Part shown: in pieces, positions 55,757 through 64,000 of the stretch
Position numbering within the stretch: the stretch's first letter is position 1
Layout of the letters: each line of letters begins with the position of its first letter
Origin: Rheinheimera faecalis
Lineage (GTDB): Bacteria > Pseudomonadota > Gammaproteobacteria > Enterobacterales > Alteromonadaceae
Length of the DNA: 64,000 nt
NCBI RefSeq assembly: GCF_021290965.1
Contig: NZ_JAJOYT010000006.1
Coordinates: 146,373-210,372, forward strand
Reading direction: 5' to 3'
The notes under the pieces: generated by a model
Databases searched by the model: none
Seen by the model: only the letters and a program-made list of their open reading frames with translations
Told to the model about the DNA's origin: nothing
Program-made: the position numbers and the translations under genes

Positions 55757-58700
55757 ATGAAACTAGTGGATACAGCCGTTGCACGTCCGGTCACTATGTG
55801 GATGTTCACTTTAGGCATTATGTTATTTGGTCTGGTCGCTATGGGTCGACTGGCCGTCAATTTACTTCCTGATTTGTCTTACCCAACTTTAACGATCCGT
55901 ACTGAATACGCAGGCGCAGCTCCGGCCGAAGTCGAGCAGCTGGTCAGCAAGCCGATTGAAGAAGCTGTGGGTATTGTCAAAGGCATTCGTAAAGTGCATT
56001 CGGTGTCCCGCGCTGGCCGCTCGGATGTGATTATGGAATTTGAGTGGGGCTCAGATATGGATCTGGCCGGTCTTGAAGTGCGCGAGAAAATCGATGTGCT
56101 GTACCTGCCTTTAGATGTGAAAAAACCATTGTTGCTGCGGTTTAATCCAAACTTAGATCCTGTGGTTCGTTTGGCCTTAAGCCGTGATGAGAAAAAAGAT
56201 TTAACGCCAGCTCAACTGGTGAGCTTACGTACTTTTGCCGAAGAAGATTTACGCCGCCGTTTAGAATCCTTAGCCGGTGTGGCAGCAGTGCGGCCTGATG
56301 GTGGTTTAACTCAGGAAATTCAGATCTTAATCGACAATGAAAAACTCAGTCAGTTAAAGCTGGACATCAGCACCATCAATCAGCGGTTAAAAGAGCAAAA
56401 CATTAACCAGGCTGGTGGTCGTTTAGAAACCGGTAGTCATGATTATTTAGTTCGTACCATTAACCAGTTCGCTAATCTGGACCAAATCCGCAATTTGTAC
56501 ATTGCCAAAGTAGGTGAAAGCCAAATCCGCTTGTCAGACATCGCCGAAATACGTGACTCTTTTGTCGACCGTCAAAGCATTACTTATGTGCATGGCAAAG
56601 AAGCCATTGAAATTGCGATTTACAAAGAAGGCGATGCCAATACGGTACAAGTGGCTAAAACTGTGACGGCTAAACTGGAAGACTTACAAAAAAATCTGCC
56701 AGCTGGTTATCAGTTGACCTTAGTGTATGACCAATCCACCTTTATCAAACAAGCCATAGACGAAGTGAAATCGGCTGCCTTTGAAGGTGGTATTCTGGCC
56801 ATGCTGGTGCTGTATTTATTCCTGCGTAATGTCTGGACCACGCTAGTGATCTCCATTTCTATTCCGTTATCAGTGATTGCCACCTTCAACCTGATGTATG
56901 CGCAGGATATCAGCTTAAATATTATGAGCTTAGGCGGTATAGCCTTAGCTATAGGTATGCTGGTAGATAACGCCATAGTGGTATTGGAGAATATCGCCCG
57001 TTATAAAGAACAGGGCATGGCGCCTATGGAAGCGGCAAAAAAAGGTGCCAGTGAAGTCGCTATGGCTATTACCGCTTCAACCTTAACCACAGTGGCGGTA
57101 TTTTTCCCGCTGGTGTTTGTTGAAGGTGTGGCAGGCCAGTTGTTTAAAGATCAGGCTCTAACAGTCACTTATGCCTTATTGGCGTCCTTGCTGGTGGCTT
57201 TAACTCTTATTCCTGCCATGGCGGCCCGTGAGCGCACATCTTCGACCTCCACTACGTCAGGTGCCGCAACTGAAGCAAAACCTCTGTCTATTAAGCCATC
57301 GCGCTGGTATTTATGGCCGCTGGTGCCATTTCACCTGCTGTATCTGGCTGTACGTTTTGTATTTTTAGGGTTGTTTACTCTGCTGACTATCCTGTTTCGG
57401 GCTTTGTCTAAAGCTCTGAGTTTTATTTTTAACCCACTGCTGAACATAGTGCAGGCTTTTTTACGAGCTTTGGAATCAGGTTACCGCGCTGTATTAACTG
57501 CAGCCTTAAAAGCCAAAGCTTTAGTACTCTCTGCCACTATAGGACTGACAGCACTGATTTATTCGCTGATCCCGGGTTTAGGTTTTGATGTGATCCCAAG
57601 TATGAGTCAGGGCGAGTTTTATGTGGAAGTTCAACTTCCTGTAGGCAGCGCGATAGAACGTACTGACAAAGTATTAAAACAACTGGCGGACGTCGCTTCA
57701 CTGCAACCTGAAATTGATCGCAGTTATGCACAAGCTGGTACTGGCCAGCAAATGACTGTGGATCCAAATGTCGGTGGCAGTCATTGGGGCCGCTTAAATA
57801 TTATTTTAAAAGATAGCGCTACGACAGCGGATGAAGAGCGTTTAATCCAGCTGTTCCGTGATGCGGTCAGCACTATGCCTGCTCTTACTGCAAAAATAGA
57901 CAGGCCCCAGTTGTTCAGCTTCAGCACTCCGCTGGAAATAGAACTATCAGGACATGATTTAACCAGCTTAAAAGCGACCTCAGATCAACTGGCCAAAGCT
58001 CTGGCAGCCAATGACAGATTTACTGATATTAAAAGCTCGTTGCGTTCTGGTCAGCCGGAAATCACCTTACATTTCCACCACGACCGTTTATCTCAGCTGG
58101 GTTTAACAGCTGCTGATGTATCTAAACGGGTGGCGAATTATATTGGTGGCGAAGTTGCGGGCCAGTATTCGATTAACGATCGTAAAGTGGATATCCGCGT
58201 GCGTTTGGCAGAAAACTTCCGCAACTCAGAGCAGCAACTGTCGCAAATTATCATCAACCCAAATAGTGAAAAACCACTGCCATTATCTGCAGTAGCCGAC
58301 ATTAAACGTGAAGTAGGGCCAAGCGAAATTACCCGTATTGGTCAGCAACGTGTGGCTTTGGTTAGCGCTAATTTAGCTTACGGCGACTTGGAACAGGCCA
58401 CCGCAGAGGCCAAAGCTGTATTGGCACAACTGACGCTGCCTTATGGGGTTGGTGCCACTATTGTCGGCCAAAGTGAAGAGATGGAACGTTCGTTTAACTC
58501 CCTGATTATGGCTTTGTTGTTAGCGGTGTTTTTGGTGTATCTGGTGATGGCGTCGCAGTTTGAAAATCTGCTGCAACCTTTGCTGATTTTATTTACCGTA
58601 CCTTTGGCTGGTGCTGGTGCTGTACTTGGCTTGTGGCTGACGGGTACTCGTGTTTCTGTGATTGTGTTTATCGGTCTGATCATGCTGGCCGGTATAGTGG

Positions 58701-58999
58701 TGAACAACGCCATAGTACTGATAGACCGTATTAACCAACTGCGGGATGAAGGCATGGCTGTGTCTGATGCCATAGTCGAAGCAGGTGCAACCCGCTTACG
58801 TCCTGTATTGATGACCACCTTAACCACAGTGCTGGGCTTATTGCCTATGGTACTTGGCAGCAGTGATGGTGCAGAAATCCGTTCTCCAATGGCTATTACG
58901 GTGATTTGGGGCTTAAGCCTGTCAACGCTACTGACTTTGGTATTTATTCCAGTGCTGTATCGCTTGAGCGCGCGTGACGTGCAACCGGCTAAGGAGTAA
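55757..58999 (+). CDS. RND efflux permease, first of tandem pair
   Basis: 1080 residues, HAE1 type: N-terminal VARPVTMWMFTLGIMLFGLVAMGRLAVNLLPDLSYPTL, 12 core helices and two large periplasmic loops. TM4 reads GMLVDNAIVVLENI with Asp404 followed by Asn405, where AcrB has two Asp. Between TM6 and TM7 (about 495-590) is an insert with a Ser/Thr-rich stretch and two additional hydrophobic segments, accounting for its longer length. GGAG before the ATG. It lies in an operon with the adaptor and a second permease. Confidence 0.93.
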   Translation: MKLVDTAVARPVTMWMFTLGIMLFGLVAMGRLAVNLLPDLSYPTLTIRTEYAGAAPAEVEQLVSKPIEEAVGIVKGIRKVHSVSRAGRSDVIMEFEWGSDMDLAGLEVREKIDVLYLPLDVKKPLLLRFNPNLDPVVRLALSRDEKKDLTPAQLVSLRTFAEEDLRRRLESLAGVAAVRPDGGLTQEIQILIDNEKLSQLKLDISTINQRLKEQNINQAGGRLETGSHDYLVRTINQFANLDQIRNLYIAKVGESQIRLSDIAEIRDSFVDRQSITYVHGKEAIEIAIYKEGDANTVQVAKTVTAKLEDLQKNLPAGYQLTLVYDQSTFIKQAIDEVKSAAFEGGILAMLVLYLFLRNVWTTLVISISIPLSVIATFNLMYAQDISLNIMSLGGIALAIGMLVDNAIVVLENIARYKEQGMAPMEAAKKGASEVAMAITASTLTTVAVFFPLVFVEGVAGQLFKDQALTVTYALLASLLVALTLIPAMAARERTSSTSTTSGAATEAKPLSIKPSRWYLWPLVPFHLLYLAVRFVFLGLFTLLTILFRALSKALSFIFNPLLNIVQAFLRALESGYRAVLTAALKAKALVLSATIGLTALIYSLIPGLGFDVIPSMSQGEFYVEVQLPVGSAIERTDKVLKQLADVASLQPEIDRSYAQAGTGQQMTVDPNVGGSHWGRLNIILKDSATTADEERLIQLFRDAVSTMPALTAKIDRPQLFSFSTPLEIELSGHDLTSLKATSDQLAKALAANDRFTDIKSSLRSGQPEITLHFHHDRLSQLGLTAADVSKRVANYIGGEVAGQYSINDRKVDIRVRLAENFRNSEQQLSQIIINPNSEKPLPLSAVADIKREVGPSEITRIGQQRVALVSANLAYGDLEQATAEAKAVLAQLTLPYGVGATIVGQSEEMERSFNSLIMALLLAVFLVYLVMASQFENLLQPLLILFTVPLAGAGAVLGLWLTGTRVSVIVFIGLIMLAGIVVNNAIVLIDRINQLRDEGMAVSDAIVEAGATRLRPVLMTTLTTVLGLLPMVLGSSDGAEIRSPMAITVIWGLSLSTLLTLVFIPVLYRLSARDVQPAKE

Positions 59000-59003
59000 A
59001 ACC

Positions 59004-62000
59004 ATGGATCATAAACCTTTAGCCATCACCCGTTTTGCCTTAACCCGGCCTGTTACTTTATGTATGTTGTTTTTGTCCTTGCTGGTGTTTGGTCTAATCG
59101 CCAGCCGGATGTTGCCACTGGAAAAATTTCCTGGCATCGACATACCTGAAATTTATGTGCATGTGCCATATCCAAATGCCACACCCAGTGAAACCGAACG
59201 CTTGATCACCAGACCAGTGGAAGAAGCATTGGCAACAGTGACTGGCATTAAAAAGATGCGCAGTTTCTCCAAAGAAGACGGTGCTGATATTTCGCTGGAA
59301 TTTAACTGGGAAGAAGACATCAATACCAAAAGCATTGAAGTGCGTGAGCGTTTAGACAACATGCGTCATTTGCTACCACGAGACGTGGAGCGGGTGATGG
59401 TGTATCAGTTTAATACCAGCGATATGCCTATTTTCCAGCTGCGTATTTCCAGTGACCGCGATTTAGCTATGGCGTACGACTTACTGGAACGTGTGATTAA
59501 GCGCCCGTTGGAGCGGGTGCCTGGTGTGTCTAAAGTGGAGCTTTATGGTGTGGATAAACGTCAGGTGACTATTCGCCTTGACCCACAACGTATGCGTAAT
59601 TTACAGGTCGATCCGGTGCAACTGGTGCAGTTGCTGCAGGACAGCAACTTTGCGATGACAGCGGGCGAGCTGCGTAATCCAAACGAAAGCATTCTGGTCA
59701 AACCCGTCGGTGAGTTTACCAGTCTGGATGAAATCCGTGCTTTGCCTATTCGTGCCGGTTTAACCTTAGGCGCAGTGGCTGATGTGATGCTGGAGCTGCC
59801 AAAACGTATTGAAGGCCGGCATTTACACCAGACTTATGCGGTAGGGATGAACGTATTTAAAGAGTCGAATGCGAATCTGGTGGATGTATCCCGCGCTGCC
59901 ATAGCTGTGGTGGATGCTGCGGGTAAAGATCCGGCTTTTAATGGCATTAACTTATTCCTGATGGACGATACCGCTAAAGGCGTTACTGACTCTTTGTCGA
60001 ACCTGTTAAGTTCAGGTGCTATGGGTGCTGTATTGTCTTTTGGTGTGCTGTATTTGTTCTTGCGCCACATCCCAACCACATTAGTGGTGGTGTTGTCTGT
60101 GCCTGTGTCTATTGCCATTACTTTGGGCGCCATGTATTTCCTTGGTTACAGCCTGAATGTGCTGAGTATGATGGGCTTGATGCTGGCAGTCGGTATGTTG
60201 GTGGATAACTCTGTGGTAGTGACCGAAAGCATATTCCGCGAACGTGCTGCCGATCCTGATATGAAAAGAGCCACAGAATTGGGTGTAAACAGGGTTAGTC
60301 TGGCCGTGCTTGCTGGTACTGCGACTACTGCCATAGTGTTTTTGCCTAACATTATTGGCCAGAAAGTTGATGTGACTGTGTTTTTAGAGCACGTTGCTAT
60401 TGCTATCACCATAGCCCTTGGTGTGTCTTTATTAATGGCTTTAACCTTAATTCCGCTTTTGACCACAAAAATTAAGCAAATCCATAGCAGTGATAATGCA
60501 CAGCCAAGCAAGCTAGATAAATTTTATGGCCGTTGTTTACGTTGGGTCATGGCTTCGCCTAAAGCCGCAACCGGCATCGCCTTTTTACTGCTGTTCAGTA
60601 TCGCTATTCCGATCAGCCAGGTGTCTGGCGGTGATGATGATGACGGCGACAGCAACAGAGCCTTTCTGAACTACAACGTGCAGGGCAATTACAACCTGGC
60701 TGAGGTAGAGCAGGAAGTAAACCGGATGGAGGCTTATCTTTACCAGCATAAAGAAGAGTATGAAATTGAGTCTGTGTACAGCTATTACACCGCCAATCAT
60801 GCGATTTCGATCATTATGTTTAACGATCCGCTGGTAAAGCCAGTCTCTGAAATTAAAGAAACTATCCGCAAAGGCTGGCCACAACTGGTGCGCTCACAAC
60901 CCAGTTTTGGCTGGAGTGATAACGGTGGTGGCATGCAGGTGCATTTATCTGGCCCGTCGACTGAAATGCTGACCAAATTAGCAGCTGATATAGTGCCTGT
61001 GATTTCGCAAATTAAAGGGCTGGAAGACGTGCGTTCTGAAATTGCCGATGGCCAGTTTGAAATGCAAATTCAGCTGAATAACGAAGAGTTACAACGCCAA
61101 GGCCTGGATGCAAGCGAAGTGGCGCAAGCTGTGACATTAGCATTACGTGGCACCAACTTACGCACCTTCCGCTCAGACGAGCAGGGCGAAGTGCAGCTTA
61201 GAGTGTTGTACGATGAAAAAGTCAGTCATTCGCCCGCTGAATTGGCGGCTATTCCGGTGCTGGTGAAAGACAATGTTGTGATTACCCTGGCTCAGGTGGC
61301 TGAACTGAAAGTGGAACCACTGTTGTCGGAAATCCGCCGCTTTAACCGTCAGACTACGCTTGCCATTGGTATGAATATGAGCAAAGACCTGACGATGGAT
61401 AAAGCCCGTGAAGAGCTGACCAAAAGATTAAATCAACTGCAGTTGCCAGCGGGTTATGCCTGGTCTTTTGAAGGCAGCTTCCAGTATCAGGATGAAGCCC
61501 AGGGCATTATGCAAATTAATATGTTGCTGGCTGTGGCTATGATTTATCTGGTGATGGCAGCATTGTTTGAGTCCTTGATTATGCCAACAGCTGTGATTGG
61601 CTCATTGTTGTTCTCTTTCGTTGGCGTGTTTTGGGCCTTTTTATTCACCGGCACTTCTATGGGCATTATGGGCATGATAGGGATGCTGGTGCTGATGGGC
61701 ATAGTGGTGAATAACGGCATAGTGCTGGTGGACCGTATCAATCAGCTACGTAATGAAAGTCCTGATGCAGAGCTGGTGCCATTGATAATTGAAGCCTGTG
61801 AAGCACGGTTACGGCCTATTCTGATGACGGTATCCACCACTGTATTAGGCCTGTTACCGCTGGCTTTTGGTGATGCAACCATAGGCGGCGACGGCCCAAG
61901 TTATGCGCCTATGGCCATCGCTATCATTGGTGGTTTGGTATTTTCAACCTTAACCAGTTTATTGCTGGTGCCGTTAACTTATTGGGGCTTGATCCGCTTC

Positions 62001-62069
62001 AATATCCGCTGGTCCGGCTTTTTGGGCAAAGCCAGAGTACTGGCGAATAAGGTGATTACTGCGCCTTAG
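59004..62069 (+). CDS. RND efflux permease, second of tandem pair
   Basis: 1021 residues from the ATG with TAAGGAGT at good distance; the ribosome site overlaps the stop of the first permease. N-terminal ITRFALTRPVTLCMLFLSLLVFGLIASRMLPLEKFPGIDIPEI; TM4 GMLVDNSVVVTESI with Asp401-Asn402, like its partner. C-terminal TM region shows GIVVNNGIVLVDRINQLRNE. An acidic GGDDDDGDSN patch lies at the start of the second periplasmic loop. The pair may form mixed trimers as MdtB and MdtC do. Confidence 0.93.
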   Translation: MDHKPLAITRFALTRPVTLCMLFLSLLVFGLIASRMLPLEKFPGIDIPEIYVHVPYPNATPSETERLITRPVEEALATVTGIKKMRSFSKEDGADISLEFNWEEDINTKSIEVRERLDNMRHLLPRDVERVMVYQFNTSDMPIFQLRISSDRDLAMAYDLLERVIKRPLERVPGVSKVELYGVDKRQVTIRLDPQRMRNLQVDPVQLVQLLQDSNFAMTAGELRNPNESILVKPVGEFTSLDEIRALPIRAGLTLGAVADVMLELPKRIEGRHLHQTYAVGMNVFKESNANLVDVSRAAIAVVDAAGKDPAFNGINLFLMDDTAKGVTDSLSNLLSSGAMGAVLSFGVLYLFLRHIPTTLVVVLSVPVSIAITLGAMYFLGYSLNVLSMMGLMLAVGMLVDNSVVVTESIFRERAADPDMKRATELGVNRVSLAVLAGTATTAIVFLPNIIGQKVDVTVFLEHVAIAITIALGVSLLMALTLIPLLTTKIKQIHSSDNAQPSKLDKFYGRCLRWVMASPKAATGIAFLLLFSIAIPISQVSGGDDDDGDSNRAFLNYNVQGNYNLAEVEQEVNRMEAYLYQHKEEYEIESVYSYYTANHAISIIMFNDPLVKPVSEIKETIRKGWPQLVRSQPSFGWSDNGGGMQVHLSGPSTEMLTKLAADIVPVISQIKGLEDVRSEIADGQFEMQIQLNNEELQRQGLDASEVAQAVTLALRGTNLRTFRSDEQGEVQLRVLYDEKVSHSPAELAAIPVLVKDNVVITLAQVAELKVEPLLSEIRRFNRQTTLAIGMNMSKDLTMDKAREELTKRLNQLQLPAGYAWSFEGSFQYQDEAQGIMQINMLLAVAMIYLVMAALFESLIMPTAVIGSLLFSFVGVFWAFLFTGTSMGIMGMIGMLVLMGIVVNNGIVLVDRINQLRNESPDAELVPLIIEACEARLRPILMTVSTTVLGLLPLAFGDATIGGDGPSYAPMAIAIIGGLVFSTLTSLLLVPLTYWGLIRFNIRWSGFLGKARVLANKVITAP

Positions 62070-62850
62070 TCGCTTCGTTGCTAGTTTGAATCTGCCGCTC
62101 TTCAGTAGTTGGTGAAGGTGGCAGCGGAAAAGCCATAGCGCACGCAGACTCGCCGTAAATATATCCCTATAGGCTCCTGTCCAAGGGGGCCGGGGTTTTG
62201 CAGAGCAAAACCCGTTCAGTCGGCAGCAAGTCAGATGACTGACTTGCTGAAATCCCGCCTTCACCATGCTGGACAGGGTCTGCTAAGCACCATGGCTTTC
62301 CTCGCTTTGGCTGCTTAGTCCTCTTTAGACCGCAATTCCAATCTTCAGTCGATTCAGTTTGAATAACTTCAGTTGTCTGACTATAAGTCAATCGGATAAC
62401 CGCTTAGTGCCAAAAGCGGACATTGTTGTGACTGAAAATAGTTAAACGCGGCCTCTGCTTCCTTATGCTCTCGCTACCTAAATCCGTAACTCAGAACGCC
62501 TGGGAAGTGTCTATTTTTTTTGCGGCGATTCAGTCGAAACTAATCAACAATAGTTACTAGTGATCTTTGTAATAGCCTATTGTAAAAAAATCGTGTTGGT
62601 TGTAGTTTGTTTAAATTAGGGACTTAAAATGGTGTTAGCTGCCTTAGCTATACTGATACTCCCACAGAATATGCATTAGACAAATGTGTTTGACCGATTA
62701 GATTAATTCAAATTAGAATGGAGATGGCTTTGCGGTTCAGAGTCGCTGTGTCAATCAGGATGAGCTCAATTCCCGAGCGTAGACCCCTAGAAACCAGTGA
62801 AAAAATTCTATTACAAACGGTAGAAACCTGAACTCTAGCCCCAACAACCA
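62070..62850. other. Gene-free accessory spacer
   Basis: No convincing gene. The left 200 bases hold the branched palindrome described at 62176-62277. The right part is AT-rich and includes a 16-codon frame at 62630-62680 (MVLAALAILILPQNMH) after AGGGA, which might be chance. No insertion sequence or tRNA was seen. Confidence 0.6.
62176..62277. repeat. Branched palindromic element
   Basis: Outer arms CCTGTCCA (62176-62183) and TGGACAGG (62270-62277) enclose two perfect hairpins: GGGTTTTGC/GCAAAACCC with loop AGA (62193-62213) and CAGCAAGTCAG/CTGACTTGCTG with loop ATGA (62224-62249). Together they can fold as a three-way junction. Confidence 0.7.
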
Positions 62851-63474
62851 ATGAATAATGTCAATTTTGTTTTTTATCATCCTCATTTAGACCCTATTTC
62901 TGATAGAACTTTAAGAGCTCTTCTAAAAAAAATATCCACTATCCTCAGAGAAATACAATATCAAGAAGTTTTTCACCTGATAAACATAAGCGATATTTCC
63001 CCTTCAGAAAAGCAATCGATGCGAGATCGGGTAAAAGGCCCAATTAATCATATTGATGCATACTACTTACAAAAACTCGAAAAGGGCAGTATAGAAATAA
63101 CTATATCTTTAACTGCTTTTGGGATTTGGTTGTTGCAGCAGACGATAGGTGAGTCAATTAAAGAAGCTTGGTTAAAGAGTGAAATGCACAAGAATCTTGT
63201 TTCTTATCTGAGTGGAGATGCCAGAAAAGAAGTTTTGGATAGAAATATAGATCGAGTTTTAGAAAATTGGACATTCGATAATTACCTAGTGGAAGACGTA
63301 AGTAAAACAACTGATGAAAAAGGAGATATTAATGTACGCGTGGTTCTCGGTACGCCATACGAAGTACAACGCCGCATTAATGAAAACAAAGTACCAGTCA
63401 CTTTAGAAGATATCATAAAAGAATCTGAAAAAGAGATTGCTAAACTAGATGCCCAGAATGATGATAAAAATTGA
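62851..63474 (+). CDS. Protein of unknown function in accessory region
   Basis: 207 residues, AT-rich coding unlike the housekeeping genes. N-terminal part has helices (RTLRALLKKISTILREIQYQEVFHLI); a Gly/Ile-rich hydrophobic stretch (IEITISLTAFGIWLLQQTIGESIKEAW, near 81-107) may be a membrane segment; the C-terminus is charged (EDIIKESEKEIAKLDAQNDD). No family was recognised. No ribosome site precedes this ATG, so the start is uncertain. A PIN-like gene follows after 46 bases, suggesting a two-gene unit. Confidence 0.6.
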   Translation: MNNVNFVFYHPHLDPISDRTLRALLKKISTILREIQYQEVFHLINISDISPSEKQSMRDRVKGPINHIDAYYLQKLEKGSIEITISLTAFGIWLLQQTIGESIKEAWLKSEMHKNLVSYLSGDARKEVLDRNIDRVLENWTFDNYLVEDVSKTTDEKGDINVRVVLGTPYEVQRRINENKVPVTLEDIIKESEKEIAKLDAQNDDKN

Positions 63475-63520
63475 AAAATGCTCGCAGGACTTTTTAACAT
63501 GAGTATCAAAGGGATTCGTC

Positions 63521-64000
63521 ATGGCTAATAGTATGTATAAAATGTTTCCTGGCTATTTCAAAGAAAGTGCCGCCAGCTACACCACAATATGGAAAAGTGC
63601 AGTTTTCGTATTTGATGCAAACATTCTGCTTAATTTGTATCGGTATTCTGTAGAAACTAGAGATGAGTTTTTACGGGTACTTGAAAGCTCCAAAAGCCGT
63701 ATATGGCTTCCTCATCAAGCAGCTGAGGAGTATCTTCGAAACCGACATTCAGTTATTGGTGAGCAAGAGAAATCATACAGTGATGCGATAAGTTCGATAA
63801 AGAACTTAGAAAGTAAATTCGACAACGCTCGCCAGCATCCATTTCTGGAACCTGAATCACTGAAAAAACTAAAGGATATGTTCGGTTTCATAAATGAAGA
63901 ATTGGAGCGCAACAAGGCAATCCATACCGACAGAATCAACGCAGACGAAATACAGGAAAGACTTGCGAATATTTTTGACGGTAAAATTGGACGTCCATAA
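63521..64000 (+). CDS. PIN-like nuclease domain protein, possibly truncated
   Basis: 159 codons ending in TAA at the last base of the window. FVFDANILLNLYRYS (about 28-42) holds the first catalytic Asp of PIN domains, and LPHQAAEEYLRNR (about 63-73) the Glu, as in the DUF4935/PIN_8 group. Family members usually continue well past DGK[IV]G with further acidic residues, but here the frame stops right after DGKIGRP, so the nuclease site seems incomplete. AGGGA seven bases before the ATG supports the start. AT-rich and accessory in character. Confidence 0.65.
   Translation: MANSMYKMFPGYFKESAASYTTIWKSAVFVFDANILLNLYRYSVETRDEFLRVLESSKSRIWLPHQAAEEYLRNRHSVIGEQEKSYSDAISSIKNLESKFDNARQHPFLEPESLKKLKDMFGFINEELERNKAIHTDRINADEIQERLANIFDGKIGRP

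Noticed and set aside
61974..62391. Two overlapping minus-strand frames after the RND operon
   Set aside because: They lie over the end of the second permease and the palindromic element; no ribosome site or recognisable domain.
62630..62680. 16-codon hydrophobic frame after AGGGA
   Set aside because: Too short to support without conservation; AT-rich DNA gives such frames by chance.

Overview
The window looks like a stretch of a gammaproteobacterial chromosome from the Alteromonadales/Chromatiaceae side, most like Rheinheimera. That placement is an inference from protein resemblance, an Escherichia/Shewanella-like gene order and the palindromic intergenic repeats; no database was searched. 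Most of it is housekeeping DNA, densely packed and with short operons on both strands.

Layout. 1-5.9 kb: the end of purF, a YohC-like membrane protein, then miaE, lpxH and ppiB on the minus strand, cysS, and folD. 6.0-6.5 kb: a tRNA operon Pro-Arg-His-Pro with a clear promoter and terminator. 6.7-16.6 kb: fadE (FadR-like operator), a YafJ-type amidotransferase, a minus-strand purM-purN-DUF3108 operon, then DUF72, cmoA, cmoB, a LysR regulator and a small unknown protein. 16.7-19.5 kb: a large periplasmic-sensor diguanylate cyclase. 19.7-24.5 kb: aspS, yebC and ruvCAB. The order around yecE/cmoAB/aspS/yebC/ruv resembles E. coli. 24.5-25.2 kb: a gene-free spacer with a candidate minus-strand small RNA. 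25.2-32.5 kb: ybgC-tolQRAB-pal-cpoB, four tRNA-Lys genes, nadA and tRNA-Ser(GGA), again in an order known from E. coli.

32.5-33.0 kb holds three tandem 162-bp repeats directly behind tRNA-Ser. They carry antisense pieces of the tRNA 3' half and many hairpins, and end in a degenerate sense copy of the tRNA 3' end. 33-54 kb is more variable: a 2OG-Fe(II) oxygenase, a Crp/Fnr regulator, a putative metallopeptidase, a CNNM/PaeA-type protein, a DUF885 lipoprotein, an MFS transporter, an ABC-F protein, rluF-like and rhlE genes, a YegD-type Hsp70, a lipoprotein hydrolase, an ECF sigma/anti-sigma/DUF4097 operon, a DUF4397-like lipoprotein and fadL (FadR-like box plus an unexplained palindrome over the promoter). 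54.5-62.1 kb: a lipoprotein adaptor and two tandem RND permeases. 62.1-64.0 kb is AT-richer accessory DNA: a branched palindromic element, an unknown protein and a PIN-like (DUF4935-type) nuclease whose frame stops early.

The parts join in a few pathways: purine synthesis (purF, purM, purN, folD), tRNA supply and modification (five tRNA loci, miaE, cmoAB, cysS, aspS), envelope integrity (lpxH, Tol-Pal), long-chain fatty acid uptake and oxidation (fadL, fadE) and recombination (ruvABC). The least explained pieces are the tRNA-Ser tandem repeats, the candidate small RNA beside ruvB, the fadL palindrome and the accessory pair at the right edge.
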